Part shown: in pieces, positions 15,365-23,680 of the stretch | Numbering within the stretch: position 1 is the first letter of the stretch | Layout of the letters: the number at the start of each line of letters is the position of its first letter | DNA from: DATJJW01 sp035491935 | GTDB taxonomy: Bacteria > Pseudomonadota > Alphaproteobacteria > ATCC43930 > CGMCC-115725 | DNA length: 27,660 bases | Direction of reading: 5' to 3' | Assembly (NCBI GenBank): GCA_035491935.1 | Contig: DATJJW010000300.1 | Location: 1-27,660, forward strand | Program-made: the position numbers and the translations under genes | The notes under the pieces: model-generated | Databases searched by the model: none | What the model saw: the letters and a program-made list of their open reading frames with translations, nothing else | What the model was told of the DNA's origin: nothing

Positions 15365-15847
15365 TCAGTTCTTTTCGTAGACCTTCAGCTGATCCTCCTG
15401 CATCCAGTCCTTGTGGGCATCGAGGTTGATGCGCTGTGGCTTCTCGCCATCAGGCTGGCGCTCATAGGCCACCATCTGCAGCAGCTCCAGCGGCTCGTCG
15501 CCCGCCTTCTCGAACCAGTACCGCGCGCCGCCCGGCATGAACACACCCTCATGCTGGGCGAACTCGCCGATCATCACGTCGCCGGGGCCATAGAAGCGCG
15601 CCTTGCCGCGCAGCACCATCCAGGTAGTGTCGGAGCCGGTGTGGTAGTGCAGGTTGTTCTCGCCGCCATCGGCGATCACCTGGACATTGATCTTCTGCAG
15701 ATCGCTCTTGGATAGGGAGACGATCTCCTTCGGCCGCGTGCCCTCGGGTATCCTGAACTGGAACGGTTTCACCCGGGCTTCGGCCTCCCGGTGGAACTTC
15801 TCCTTGTCCTCGGGTGAGAGCTGGCGGATTTCCCTAGCGCTCAGCAT
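15365..15847 (-). CDS. Cupin-domain protein with an atypical metal site
   Basis: The 160-residue protein has a single cupin barrel at about residues 50-140. Motif 1 reads NNLHYHTGSDTTWMVLRG, keeping His67 and His69. The usual glutamate is replaced by Thr74 when aligned to the G(X)5HXH(X)3-4E(X)6G pattern. Motif 2 (GVFMPGGARYWF) has Tyr where His is expected. Metal binding may therefore be weak, altered or absent. The ATG at 15847 is chosen because AGGAGG lies 9 bases upstream; longer versions would add an unlikely N-terminus. It is transcribed away from the kdp locus. The substrate and role are unknown. Confidence 0.78.
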   Translation of the reverse strand: MLSAREIRQLSPEDKEKFHREAEARVKPFQFRIPEGTRPKEIVSLSKSDLQKINVQVIADGGENNLHYHTGSDTTWMVLRGKARFYGPGDVMIGEFAQHEGVFMPGGARYWFEKAGDEPLELLQMVAYERQPDGEKPQRINLDAHKDWMQEDQLKVYEKN

Positions 15848-15946
15848 GGCGCGAACCTCCTGTCGTCGGTCGTTTTGCGGCCTCATCGGGCCTGGGCCGT
15901 ATTAGGGCGGCTCCTTACTATCTCCATCAATAGAGCAGAGTCCTGC

Positions 15947-15972
15947 GCCCGGCAACCGGCGCCATGCCGGGC
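15947..15972 (+). other. GC-rich hairpin followed by a T-rich tract, upstream of kdp
   Basis: GCCCGGCA (15947-15954) pairs perfectly with TGCCGGGC (15965-15972) around a 10-base loop. The sequence turns T-rich about eight bases later (TTTGTGTTTTTT). This looks like a weak intrinsic terminator in the plus direction, although no plus-strand gene is visible just upstream. It may insulate the kdp promoter from read-through. The T tract also forms the start of the repeat array described next. Confidence 0.4.
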
Positions 15973-15988
15973 ATGCCACGTTTGTGTT

Positions 15989-16054
15989 TTTTATGCGGCT
16001 TTTATGTGGCGTTTATTTCTTAGGGCCGGCCGCCGCCTCGTTTTTTTATGCCGC
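15989..16054 (+). promoter_or_regulatory. Phased T-rich direct repeats, candidate KdpE operator
   Basis: TTTTATGCGGC (15989) and TTTTATGTGGC (16000) are adjacent 11-bp repeats, followed by a partial third, GTTTATTTC (16011). TTTTATGCCGC recurs at 16044. All starts differ by multiples of 11 bp, so they face one side of the helix. From general knowledge, E. coli KdpE binds two TTTAYA-like half-sites spaced by five bases, the same geometry. The array lies 58 bases upstream of the first small kdp ORF. A -10 could lie near 16065-16085, but none is clear. Confidence 0.55.
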
Positions 16055-16111
16055 AACCGCCTAGTCTCCCTATGGGCCAAACGGGCTCTTTCTATTCGGC
16101 GGAGACTCTCC

Positions 16112-16195
16112 TTGTTCGACGCGATCTGGCTTGCCCTCATCATTGGGCTGTTCGCCGTCAGCATCGCCTATCTCGGCGCCTGCGGGCGGGTGTGA
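16112..16195 (+). CDS. Tiny membrane ORF ahead of kdpF
   Basis: The 27-codon reading frame encodes one hydrophobic helix, FDAIWLALIIGLFAVSIAYL, ending in GACGRV. The start is a TTG at 16112 with GGAG seven bases upstream. The stop is 7 bases before kdpF. From memory, short single-helix ORFs like this, ending in a cysteine-containing polar tail, occur ahead of kdpF in other bacteria and are often unannotated. The membrane helix, ribosome site and tight spacing support it as real. A role as an accessory Kdp subunit is only inference. Confidence 0.6.
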   Translation: MFDAIWLALIIGLFAVSIAYLGACGRV

Positions 16196-16202
16196 GGTGG
16201 CA

Positions 16203-16292
16203 ATGACCTTCGACTATATCCTCGGGGGCGCCGTCACCCTGGCCCTCACCATCTACCTCGTCTACGTGCTGATCCGCCCCGAGCGGTTCTAG
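16203..16292 (+). CDS. kdpF: Potassium-transporting ATPase small subunit KdpF
   Basis: The 29-residue, single-helix protein stabilises the KdpFABC complex in the membrane. It has a central helix (GAVTLALTIYLVYVLIRP) and the hallmark C-terminal RPERF. GAGGTG lies just upstream of the ATG at 16203. It is followed 15 bases later by kdpA. The length matches the usual 29 residues of E. coli KdpF. Confidence 0.93.
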   Translation: MTFDYILGGAVTLALTIYLVYVLIRPERF

Positions 16293-16307
16293 GCCTGAGG
16301 CACTCCC

Positions 16308-18035
16308 ATGACATTTAACGGAATCATCCAGATCGCGGTATTCTGCGCGATCGTGATCGCCCTGACCCGACCGGTCGGCGGCTTCCTCAAGCGCGTCTTC
16401 GCGGGCGAGCGGACCTGGCTCTCGCCAGTGCTTCGTCCGGTCGAATCCGTCCTCTACCGGCTTGCCGGTGTCGAGGCCGAAGCCGAGCAGACCTGGTACG
16501 GCTACGGCCTCGCCATGCTGCTGTTCAACCTGGTCTTCGCGCTGCTGCTCTACTTCATGCTGCGCTTCCAGGACGTGCTGCCGCTCAATCCGCAGCATTT
16601 CCCGGGGCTCAGCCCCGATCTCGCGCTCAATACGGCGGTCAGCTTCGTCACCAACACGAACTGGCAGTCCTATGGCGGCGAGACGACGATGAGCAACTTC
16701 TCGCAGATGGTCGGCCTGACCTCCCACATGTTCGTCTCGGCCGCGACCGGCCTCGCCCTGGCCATCGCGCTCATCCGCGGCTTCGCCCGGCGCTCGGCCA
16801 AGACGCTCGGTAATTTCTGGGTCGACGTCACGCGCTGCACCCTCTACGTGCTGCTGCCGATGACGATAGTCGTGGCGCTGTTCCTGGTGTGGCAGGGCGT
16901 GCCGCAGACCATGAGCGGCTTCATCGACGTCAGTACGCTCGAAGGTGCCAAGCAGACCCTGGCCATCGGCCCCGTCGCCTCGATGGAGGCGATCAAGCTG
17001 CTCGGTACCAATGGCGGCGGCTTCTTCAACACCAACTCCGCCCATCCCTTCGAGAACCCCACGGCGCTGACGGATTTCGTGCAGATGCTGTCGATCTTCG
17101 TGCTGGGCGCGGCGATGACCAACGTCTTCGGCCGCATGGTCGGCAACGAGCGTCAGGGCTGGGCCGTGTTCGGCGTGATGGGCATCCTGTTCCTGGCCGG
17201 GCTCTTCACCATCTATCCGGTGGAAGCGGCGGGCAACCCGCATTTCGCGAGCCTCGGCATCAACCAGGCAGCGGGTCCGATGCAGGCTGGCGGCAACATG
17301 GAAGGCAAGGAGGTCCGTTTCGGCATCCTGCAATCCTCGCTCTTCGCCACGGTGACCACGGACGCCTCCTGCGGCGCGGTCAACGCCATGCATGACAGCT
17401 TCATGCCGCTGGCCGGCATGATCCCGATGATCAACATGCAGCTGGGCGAGATCATCTTCGGCGGTGTCGGCTCCGGCCTCTACGGCATGCTGCTCTTCGC
17501 CATCATCGCCGTGTTCATCGCGGGGCTGATGGTCGGGCGCACGCCGGAGTATCTCGGCAAGAAGATCGAGGCCAAGGAAGTCAAGATGGCGATCCTCGCC
17601 ATCCTGGTCCTGCCGCTCTCGATCCTCGGCTTCACGGCGATCTCCAGCATCGCGGCACCGGGCGTCGCCGGCATCGAGAATGCCGGGCCGCACGGCTTCT
17701 CCGAGATGCTCTACGCCTACACCTCGGCCACGGCCAACAACGGCAGCGCGTTCGGCGGCCTCTCGGCCAACACGATCTTCTGGAACGTGACCCTGGCGAT
17801 CGCGATGTTCGTCGGCCGCTTCCTGTTCATCGTGCCGATGCTGGCGGTGGCGGGTTCGCTGGGTGCCAAGAAGCTGGTGCCGCCTTCGGCCGGTACCTTC
17901 CCGACTGACAACGGCCTGTTCGTGGGCTTGCTGACCGGCGTCGTGCTGATCGTCGGCGGCCTGACCTTCTTCCCGGCCTTGGCTTTGGGTCCGGTCGTCG
18001 AGCATTTCTCGCTCTACGCCGGCAGTCTGTTCTAG
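16308..18035 (+). CDS. kdpA: Potassium-binding channel subunit KdpA
   Basis: The 575-residue, about ten-helix protein forms the selectivity path of the high-affinity K+ pump. The four filter-loop repeats are recognisable: VTNTNWQSYGGE, LGTNGGGFFNTNSAHPFENP, TTDASCGAVNAMHDS and TSATANNGSAFGGL. It resembles superfamily-of-K+-transporters (SKT) proteins. The length is near the E. coli value of 557. The ATG at 16308 follows kdpF by 15 bases, and kdpB follows 11 bases after its stop. Expression is expected under potassium limitation via KdpDE, whose genes lie downstream. Confidence 0.97.
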   Translation: MTFNGIIQIAVFCAIVIALTRPVGGFLKRVFAGERTWLSPVLRPVESVLYRLAGVEAEAEQTWYGYGLAMLLFNLVFALLLYFMLRFQDVLPLNPQHFPGLSPDLALNTAVSFVTNTNWQSYGGETTMSNFSQMVGLTSHMFVSAATGLALAIALIRGFARRSAKTLGNFWVDVTRCTLYVLLPMTIVVALFLVWQGVPQTMSGFIDVSTLEGAKQTLAIGPVASMEAIKLLGTNGGGFFNTNSAHPFENPTALTDFVQMLSIFVLGAAMTNVFGRMVGNERQGWAVFGVMGILFLAGLFTIYPVEAAGNPHFASLGINQAAGPMQAGGNMEGKEVRFGILQSSLFATVTTDASCGAVNAMHDSFMPLAGMIPMINMQLGEIIFGGVGSGLYGMLLFAIIAVFIAGLMVGRTPEYLGKKIEAKEVKMAILAILVLPLSILGFTAISSIAAPGVAGIENAGPHGFSEMLYAYTSATANNGSAFGGLSANTIFWNVTLAIAMFVGRFLFIVPMLAVAGSLGAKKLVPPSAGTFPTDNGLFVGLLTGVVLIVGGLTFFPALALGPVVEHFSLYAGSLF

Positions 18036-18046
18036 GAGCTAGTTCC

Positions 18047-20188
18047 ATGACGAATATCGTCAACCAGGACCTGACCGGCGCTACCCAGCGCCGGGGCGGT
18101 TCGATCCTCGACTGGTCGATCATCGGCCCGGCGATCGGCCAGTCCTTCGTCAAGCTCGACCCACGCACCCTGATCCGTAACCCGGTCATGTTCGTGGTGG
18201 AGGTGGTGGCGGCGCTTTCGACCATCCTGGCGCTGCGCGACCTCGTGGCCGGACATGCGTTTCCAGGCCACGCCCATCTGGCCTTCGAGTTCCAGATCGT
18301 CTTCTGGCTCTGGTTCACCGTGGTCTTCGCCAATTTCGCCGAGGCGGTGGCCGAGGGACGGGGCAAGGCGCAGGCCGATGCGCTGCGCAAGACCCGTACC
18401 GAGACCATGGCCAAGCGCCTGGCCGTGAGGAGCGAGAATGCCGAGCAGCTCAATGCCGAGATGTTCGAGATGGTGCCGGGCCTCGGCCTCAAATCCGGCG
18501 ATATCGTCCGGGTCGATGCCGGCGACATCATCCCGTCCGACGGCGAGGTGCTGCGCGGCATCGCCTCGGTCGATGAAAGCGCCATCACCGGCGAGAGCGC
18601 ACCCGTCATCCGCGAGAGCGGCGGCGACCGCTCGGCGGTGACCGGCGGCACGCGGGTGCTGTCCGACCAGATCCTGGTGCGCATCACCGCCTCGGCCGGG
18701 TCGACCTTCCTCGACCGCATGATCGCGCTGGTCGAGGGTGCCGCGCGTCAGAAGACGCCGAACGAAATCGCGCTCAACATCCTGCTCGTCGGCATGACGC
18801 TGATCTTCGTGCTGGCGACCGTGACCATCCCGAGCTTCGCGGCCTATGGTGGCGGTGCGGTCTCGGTCATCGTGCTGGTGGCGCTGTTCGTGACGCTGAT
18901 CCCGACGACGATCGGCGCGCTGCTCTCGGCAATCGGCATCGCCGGCATGGACCGGCTGGTCAAGTTCAACGTCCTCGCCATGTCCGGCCGCGCAGTCGAG
19001 GCGGCGGGCGACGTCGACACGCTGCTGCTCGACAAGACCGGCACGATCACGCTCGGCAACCGTGTCGCGACCGAATTCGTGCCGCTGCCGGGGGTGCAGG
19101 AGCGCGATCTGGCCGATGCCGCCCAGCTCTCCTCGCTTTCCGACGAGACGCCGGAAGGTCGTTCGGTCGTGGTGCTGGCAAAGGAGAAGTATAACATCCG
19201 CGCACGCGAGATGGGGCCGCTCAAGGCCGAATTCGTGCCCTTCTCGGCCCAGACGCGCATGAGCGGCGTCGATATCGGCCCTATGGAGTCCGGGGGCGTC
19301 TCGATCCGCAAGGGCGCGGTCGACGCGGTGCTGGCCTGGGTGCGCGAGGTCAATCGCAACCCGAACCAAGCCTTCCCGCGCGAGCTGAGCCAGACCGTCG
19401 AGCGCATCGCCAAATCCGGCGGCACGCCGCTGGCGGTGGCGCGCAACGGCCAGCTGCTGGGCATCATTCACCTGAAGGACATCGTCAAGGGCGGCATCCG
19501 CGAACGCTTCGCGGCGCTGCGCCAGATGGGTATCCGCACGGTGATGATCACCGGTGATAACCCGCTGACGGCTGCCGCCATCGCGGCGGAATCCGGCGTC
19601 GACGACTTCCTGGCCCAGGCGACGCCGGAGGCGAAGCTGAAGCTGATCCGCGACGAGCAGGCCAAGGGCAAGCTGGTCGCCATGTGCGGCGACGGCACCA
19701 ACGACGCCCCGGCCTTGGCCCAGGCGGATGTCGGTGTCGCCATGCAGACCGGCACGGTGGCGGCGCGCGAGGCCGGCAACATGGTCGACCTCGACAGCGA
19801 CCCGACCAAGCTCATCGAGATCGTCGGCATCGGCAAACAGTTGCTGATGACGCGCGGCGCACTCACGACCTTCTCGATCGCCAACGACGTGGCGAAGTAC
19901 TTCGCCATCATCCCGGCGATGTTCATCGCCTTCTATCCGCAGCTGGCGGCGCTGAACATCATGCATCTGGCGACGCCGCAAAGCGCCATCCTGTCGGCGA
20001 TCATCTTCAACGCGCTGATCATCATCGCGCTGATCCCGCTGGCCTTGAAGGGCGTGACCTACCGGCCGCGCTCGGCCGCCAGCCTGCTCATGCGCAACCT
20101 CGTCATCTACGGCCTCGGCGGCATCATCGTGCCCTTCATCGGCATCAAGGCCATCGACATGGCCGTGACGGCGCTCGGTCTGGTCTGA
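18047..20188 (+). CDS. kdpB: Potassium-transporting P-type ATPase catalytic subunit KdpB
   Basis: The 713-residue P-type ATPase hydrolyses ATP to drive K+ uptake with KdpA. The phosphorylated Asp329 lies in DKTGTITLGN. The actuator motif is ITGESAPV, whose Ser184 corresponds to the E. coli inhibitory phosphorylation site Ser162. The nucleotide-binding domain holds FSAQTRMSG and the KGAVDAV lysine loop. The hinge carries MCGDGTNDAPALAQADVG. Membrane helices lie near residues 40-100, 245-300 and the C-terminal third. TAGGAG before the ATG at 18047 is a good ribosome site. Length (E. coli 682) is slightly above usual because of the N-terminus. Confidence 0.97.
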   Translation: MTNIVNQDLTGATQRRGGSILDWSIIGPAIGQSFVKLDPRTLIRNPVMFVVEVVAALSTILALRDLVAGHAFPGHAHLAFEFQIVFWLWFTVVFANFAEAVAEGRGKAQADALRKTRTETMAKRLAVRSENAEQLNAEMFEMVPGLGLKSGDIVRVDAGDIIPSDGEVLRGIASVDESAITGESAPVIRESGGDRSAVTGGTRVLSDQILVRITASAGSTFLDRMIALVEGAARQKTPNEIALNILLVGMTLIFVLATVTIPSFAAYGGGAVSVIVLVALFVTLIPTTIGALLSAIGIAGMDRLVKFNVLAMSGRAVEAAGDVDTLLLDKTGTITLGNRVATEFVPLPGVQERDLADAAQLSSLSDETPEGRSVVVLAKEKYNIRAREMGPLKAEFVPFSAQTRMSGVDIGPMESGGVSIRKGAVDAVLAWVREVNRNPNQAFPRELSQTVERIAKSGGTPLAVARNGQLLGIIHLKDIVKGGIRERFAALRQMGIRTVMITGDNPLTAAAIAAESGVDDFLAQATPEAKLKLIRDEQAKGKLVAMCGDGTNDAPALAQADVGVAMQTGTVAAREAGNMVDLDSDPTKLIEIVGIGKQLLMTRGALTTFSIANDVAKYFAIIPAMFIAFYPQLAALNIMHLATPQSAILSAIIFNALIIIALIPLALKGVTYRPRSAASLLMRNLVIYGLGGIIVPFIGIKAIDMAVTALGLV

Positions 20189-20199
20189 GGAGACCCATC

Positions 20200-20811
20200 A
20201 TGTTGCTGAAAGCACTTCGTCCCGCCCTGGTGTTGCTGTTCCTGCTGACACTGGTCACCGGCGTGATCTATCCCTATGCCATCACCGGCATCTCCAGCGT
20301 GGTCTTCCCGCATCAGGCGGGCGGCAGTCTGGTCAGCGTCGGCGGCAAGGTGGTGGGCTCGGCGCTCATCGGCCAGGATTTCGAGAGCGTCAAATACTTC
20401 CACGGCCGGCCTTCGGCCACGACCGGTACCGACGCCAAGGGCAATACCGTGCCCCAGCCCTACAACGCCGCGTCCTCGGCCGCGTCCAATTACGGGCCGA
20501 CCTCGAAGGTGCTGATGACCCGCGTCGCGGACGACACCAAGAAGCTCAAGGCGGAGGCGGCGGCCGACGGCACCAAGGCGCCGGTGCCGGTCGATCTCGT
20601 CACCACCTCGGCCAGCGGTCTCGACCCGGACATCACCCCGGCCGCCGCCTATTTCCAGGCGGCGCGTGTCGCCGATGCCCGGCATCTGCCGCTGGATAAG
20701 GTGCGGACGCTGATTGCGGCCAACACCAGCGACCGTGCCCTGGGATTTCTGGGCGAACCGCATGTCAATGTGCTGGCGCTCAACCTCGCTCTCGACAAGC
20801 TCGCGCAGTAG
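20200..20811 (+). CDS. kdpC: Potassium-transporting ATPase subunit KdpC
   Basis: The 203-residue subunit has one N-terminal membrane helix (ALVLLFLLTLVTGVIYPYAITG) and a periplasmic domain. The domain holds the KdpC motifs GQDFESVKYFHGRPSA, NYGPTSKVL, PVDLVTTSASGLDPDITP and GEPHVNVLALNLAL. It stabilises the KdpA-KdpB complex. The ATG at 20200 has GAGGAG upstream. The length is close to E. coli KdpC (190). A strong hairpin lies beyond its stop. Confidence 0.96.
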   Translation: MLLKALRPALVLLFLLTLVTGVIYPYAITGISSVVFPHQAGGSLVSVGGKVVGSALIGQDFESVKYFHGRPSATTGTDAKGNTVPQPYNAASSAASNYGPTSKVLMTRVADDTKKLKAEAAADGTKAPVPVDLVTTSASGLDPDITPAAAYFQAARVADARHLPLDKVRTLIAANTSDRALGFLGEPHVNVLALNLALDKLAQ

Positions 20812-20847
20812 CGGAATCTGAGAGTAAACTTAGGTTGGTACTGGCGA

Positions 20848-20878
20848 ATGCCGGGCGGTCCCAGGGGCCGCCCGGCAT
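20848..20878 (+). terminator. GC-rich hairpin between kdpC and kdpD
   Basis: ATGCCGGGCGG (20848-20858) pairs perfectly with CCGCCCGGCAT (20868-20878), eleven base pairs around a nine-base loop. It lies 36 bases after the kdpC stop and 31 bases before the chosen kdpD start. It is followed by CTTCCGTCTC rather than a T run. It could be a partial terminator or a 3' stabiliser that lowers kdpDE expression relative to kdpFABC; which it is cannot be told from sequence. Confidence 0.6.
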
Positions 20879-20909
20879 CTTCCGTCTCGAAGAAGGTACG
20901 GCTTTCGGC

Positions 20910-23675
20910 ATGGCTGATGCGGCGGATGAGGAGCGCGAGAACCGGCAGCCTGAAACCAGACAGGCTGAAAGCCGGCAGGCGGATGGCCGGCCGTCGCCGG
21001 AGGCGCTGCTGATCGAGGCCGCGAAGGAAAAGCGGGGGCATTTCAAGCTGTTCCTGGGTGCCGCTCCCGGCGTCGGCAAGACCTTCGAGATGCTGTCGGT
21101 CGGCCGTGCGCGGAAGGCCGAGGGCATCGATGTCGTGATCGGCGTCGTCGAAACCCATGGCCGCGGCGAGACGGCGGCGCTGGTGCCGGGGATGGAGGCG
21201 ATCCCGCTGAAGCGCATCGCCTATAAGGGCCATGTGCTGACCGAGATGGATCTGGATGCGATTCTCAAGCGCCGGCCGCGGCTGGTGCTGGTCGACGAGC
21301 TGGCCCATACCAATGCCGAGGGTAGCCGGCATCCCAAGCGCTATCTCGATGTGCAGGAGCTGCTGGCGGCGGGTATCGACGTGATGTCGACGCTCAATAT
21401 CCAGCATCTCGAAAGCCTGAACGACATCGTCGCCAAGATTACACGCATCCGCGTGCGCGAGACCGTGCCGGACGCCATCCTCGACCTCGCCGACGAGATC
21501 GAGGTCATCGACCTCACGCCCGAGGCGCTGATGCAGCGTCTGCGCGAAGGCAAGGTCTATGTCCGCGACCAGGCGCAAAGGGCGCTTAAACATTATTTCT
21601 CCGCCGGCAATCTGACCGCCTTGCGTGAGTTGGCGCTCCGTGCCACCGCCCAGCGCGTCGACGAGCAGATGCTGCGCTACATGCATCGCCATGCGATCGA
21701 AGGGCCGTGGCCGGCCAGCGACCGGGTGCTGGTCTGCGTCTCCGACGATCCCCGATCGGCGGAGCTGGTGCGCTATGCCCAGCGCATGGCCGATCGCTGG
21801 AAGGCGAAATGGCTGGCGCTGCATGTCGAGCGCCAGAGCCCGACCGTCGCCGGCTCCTTCAGCTACGAGATGGTGGTTGAAACGCTGCGCATGGCCGAGC
21901 GCCTGGGCGCGGAGGCGGTCACCATCTCCGGCCAAAACGTGGCGGAGGAGGTGCTGAACTTCGCCCGGGTCAACAACGTCAGCCATATCGTCGTGGGATC
22001 CTCGCGCCATCCGCGTTGGCAGCAATGGCTGCGCGGCTCGGTGGTGCATGCCTTGGTGCGCAAGGCCGGCAGCATTTCGGTCCATCTGATCGCGGGCGAG
22101 GCGGAGAGCACGCTGCCCCTGCCGATGGAGGTGGCGGCGCGCAGGGCAAAGCCGCGCCGCAATCTCACCGGCTATGTCGGCAGCACCGTGTTGGTGGCGT
22201 TGGCGACCGGGCTGTCGGTCATGGCCGACCAGGCGATGCTGCTGCCCAACCTGTCGCTGGTCTTCATCACCGCCGTGCTGTTGAGCGCCCTGCGCTGGGG
22301 GCTGGGGGCGTCGGTCTGGGCGGCGGTGCTGAGTGCCGCCGCCTACAACTTCTTCTTCCTGCCGCCCTTCTACAGCTTCACCATCTCGGATCCGGCGAAT
22401 TTCGTCTCGCTGCTGTTCTTCCTCATCGTGGCGCTGATCGTCAGCAATCTGGCGGCCCAGGCGCAGCGCCACGCCGCCGGTATGGCCGAGCGCAACCGGG
22501 TGACGAGCGCGCTCTATGCCTTCAGCCGCAAGCTCGCCGCCATGGGCGGGCTGGACGAGCTGCTCTGGGCGATCACCTACCAGATCGCCTCGATGCTGAA
22601 ATGCGAGGTGGTGATCCTGCTGCCGGAGCATGGCACGCTGGCGCTGCGCGGCGCCTATCCGCCGGAGGACCAACTGGACGCTGCCGACATGGCGGCGGCT
22701 TCGTGGAGCTGGACCAGCAACCGGGCTGCCGGCCGCGGCGCCGACACGCTGCCCGGCGGCAAGCGCCTGTTCCGGCCGTTGCAGACCGGTCGCGGCGCCG
22801 TCGGCGTGGTCGGCATATATCGCGAGCAGCCGGCCCTGCTTTCACCGGACGAGCGGCGTCTGCTCGACGCGCTGATGGACCAGGCGGCGGTCGCGATCGA
22901 ACGGGTGCGGCTGGCCGAGGATGTCGACCGCGTCAAGCTGCAGGCCGAGACGGAAAGGCTGCGCAACGCGCTGCTGACTTCGGTCAGCCACGATCTGCGG
23001 ACGCCGCTCGCCACCATCATCGGCGCGCTCACCAGCCTGAAGAGCTTCGGGCGCGGCTACGATCCCGCGACCTGCGAGGAGCTGGTGCAGGCGGGGCTCG
23101 ACGAGGCCGAACGCTTGAATCGCTTCGTCGGCAATCTCCTGGACATGACCCGGCTGGAGTTCGGCGGACCGAAGGTCAAGCGCCAGGCGCTCGACCTCGC
23201 CGATATCGTCACAAGCGCGGTCGGCCGCGCCGGGCGCCTGCTCGACGGTCATCGCGTCGTCCACTCCCTGCCGGCCGACCTGCCGTTGATCGAGGCCGAT
23301 CCGGTGCTGCTGGAACAAGTCCTGTTCAACCTGCTCGACAACGCCGCCAAATATACGCCGATCGGCACTATGATCAGCATCGCCGCCTATGTGGTCGATG
23401 ATCGTATGGTCATCGACGTCACCGACGAGGGCGCGGGCATTCCGATGGAGGCACTGGAGACCGTGTTCGACAAATTCACCCGGCTGCAGGCGGGCGACCG
23501 GCGTGCGGCCGGCACCGGCTTAGGCCTGCCGATCTGCCGAGGCTTCGTCGAGGCGATGGGCGGCAGCATCGTCGCCGCCAACCGCGAGGACCGCCCGGGC
23601 GCCATCTTCACCATCCGCCTGCCCTTGGCCCGGGCGCCGTTTCCCATGCCTACGCTCCCGGCGGCGGTCGCCTGA
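20910..23675 (+). CDS. kdpD: Potassium/turgor sensor histidine kinase KdpD
   Basis: The 921-residue membrane sensor controls KdpE. The N-terminal KdpD domain has Walker A GAAPGVGKT (residues 50-58), the DELAHTNAEGSRHPKRY box, and an STLNIQHLESLND segment. A universal-stress-like domain starts near residue 272 (VLVCVSDDP). About four membrane helices lie at residues 418-515, with the hallmark AAYNFFFLPPFYSFTI. A GAF-like region follows. The kinase core has His694 in SVSHDLRTPLATI and ATP-binding motifs NLLDNAAKY, DEGAGIP and GTGLGLPI. I prefer the ATG at 20910 over the upstream TTG at 20835, because a strong hairpin covers the interval and the extra residues do not resemble KdpD. It is followed by kdpE five bases on. 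Confidence 0.96.
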   Translation: MADAADEERENRQPETRQAESRQADGRPSPEALLIEAAKEKRGHFKLFLGAAPGVGKTFEMLSVGRARKAEGIDVVIGVVETHGRGETAALVPGMEAIPLKRIAYKGHVLTEMDLDAILKRRPRLVLVDELAHTNAEGSRHPKRYLDVQELLAAGIDVMSTLNIQHLESLNDIVAKITRIRVRETVPDAILDLADEIEVIDLTPEALMQRLREGKVYVRDQAQRALKHYFSAGNLTALRELALRATAQRVDEQMLRYMHRHAIEGPWPASDRVLVCVSDDPRSAELVRYAQRMADRWKAKWLALHVERQSPTVAGSFSYEMVVETLRMAERLGAEAVTISGQNVAEEVLNFARVNNVSHIVVGSSRHPRWQQWLRGSVVHALVRKAGSISVHLIAGEAESTLPLPMEVAARRAKPRRNLTGYVGSTVLVALATGLSVMADQAMLLPNLSLVFITAVLLSALRWGLGASVWAAVLSAAAYNFFFLPPFYSFTISDPANFVSLLFFLIVALIVSNLAAQAQRHAAGMAERNRVTSALYAFSRKLAAMGGLDELLWAITYQIASMLKCEVVILLPEHGTLALRGAYPPEDQLDAADMAAASWSWTSNRAAGRGADTLPGGKRLFRPLQTGRGAVGVVGIYREQPALLSPDERRLLDALMDQAAVAIERVRLAEDVDRVKLQAETERLRNALLTSVSHDLRTPLATIIGALTSLKSFGRGYDPATCEELVQAGLDEAERLNRFVGNLLDMTRLEFGGPKVKRQALDLADIVTSAVGRAGRLLDGHRVVHSLPADLPLIEADPVLLEQVLFNLLDNAAKYTPIGTMISIAAYVVDDRMVIDVTDEGAGIPMEALETVFDKFTRLQAGDRRAAGTGLGLPICRGFVEAMGGSIVAANREDRPGAIFTIRLPLARAPFPMPTLPAAVA

Positions 23676-23680
23676 CAAGC

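Noticed and set aside
16158..18005. 615-codon open frame antisense to kdpA
   Set aside because: Composition is His/Asp/Glu/Arg-rich with no recognisable motif, and it lies exactly opposite a certain kdpA. It is a coding shadow.
18032..19981. 649-codon open frame antisense to kdpB
   Set aside because: Same shadow composition opposite a clear P-type ATPase gene, with no ribosome site or domain.
20835..20909. TTG start adding 25 residues to KdpD
   Set aside because: The segment contains the 11-bp hairpin and gives residues unlike KdpD N-termini; the ATG at 20910 is better.
20649..22673. 674-codon open frame antisense to kdpC/kdpD
   Set aside because: It spans two genes and the intergenic hairpin on the opposite strand and has no protein-like pattern.
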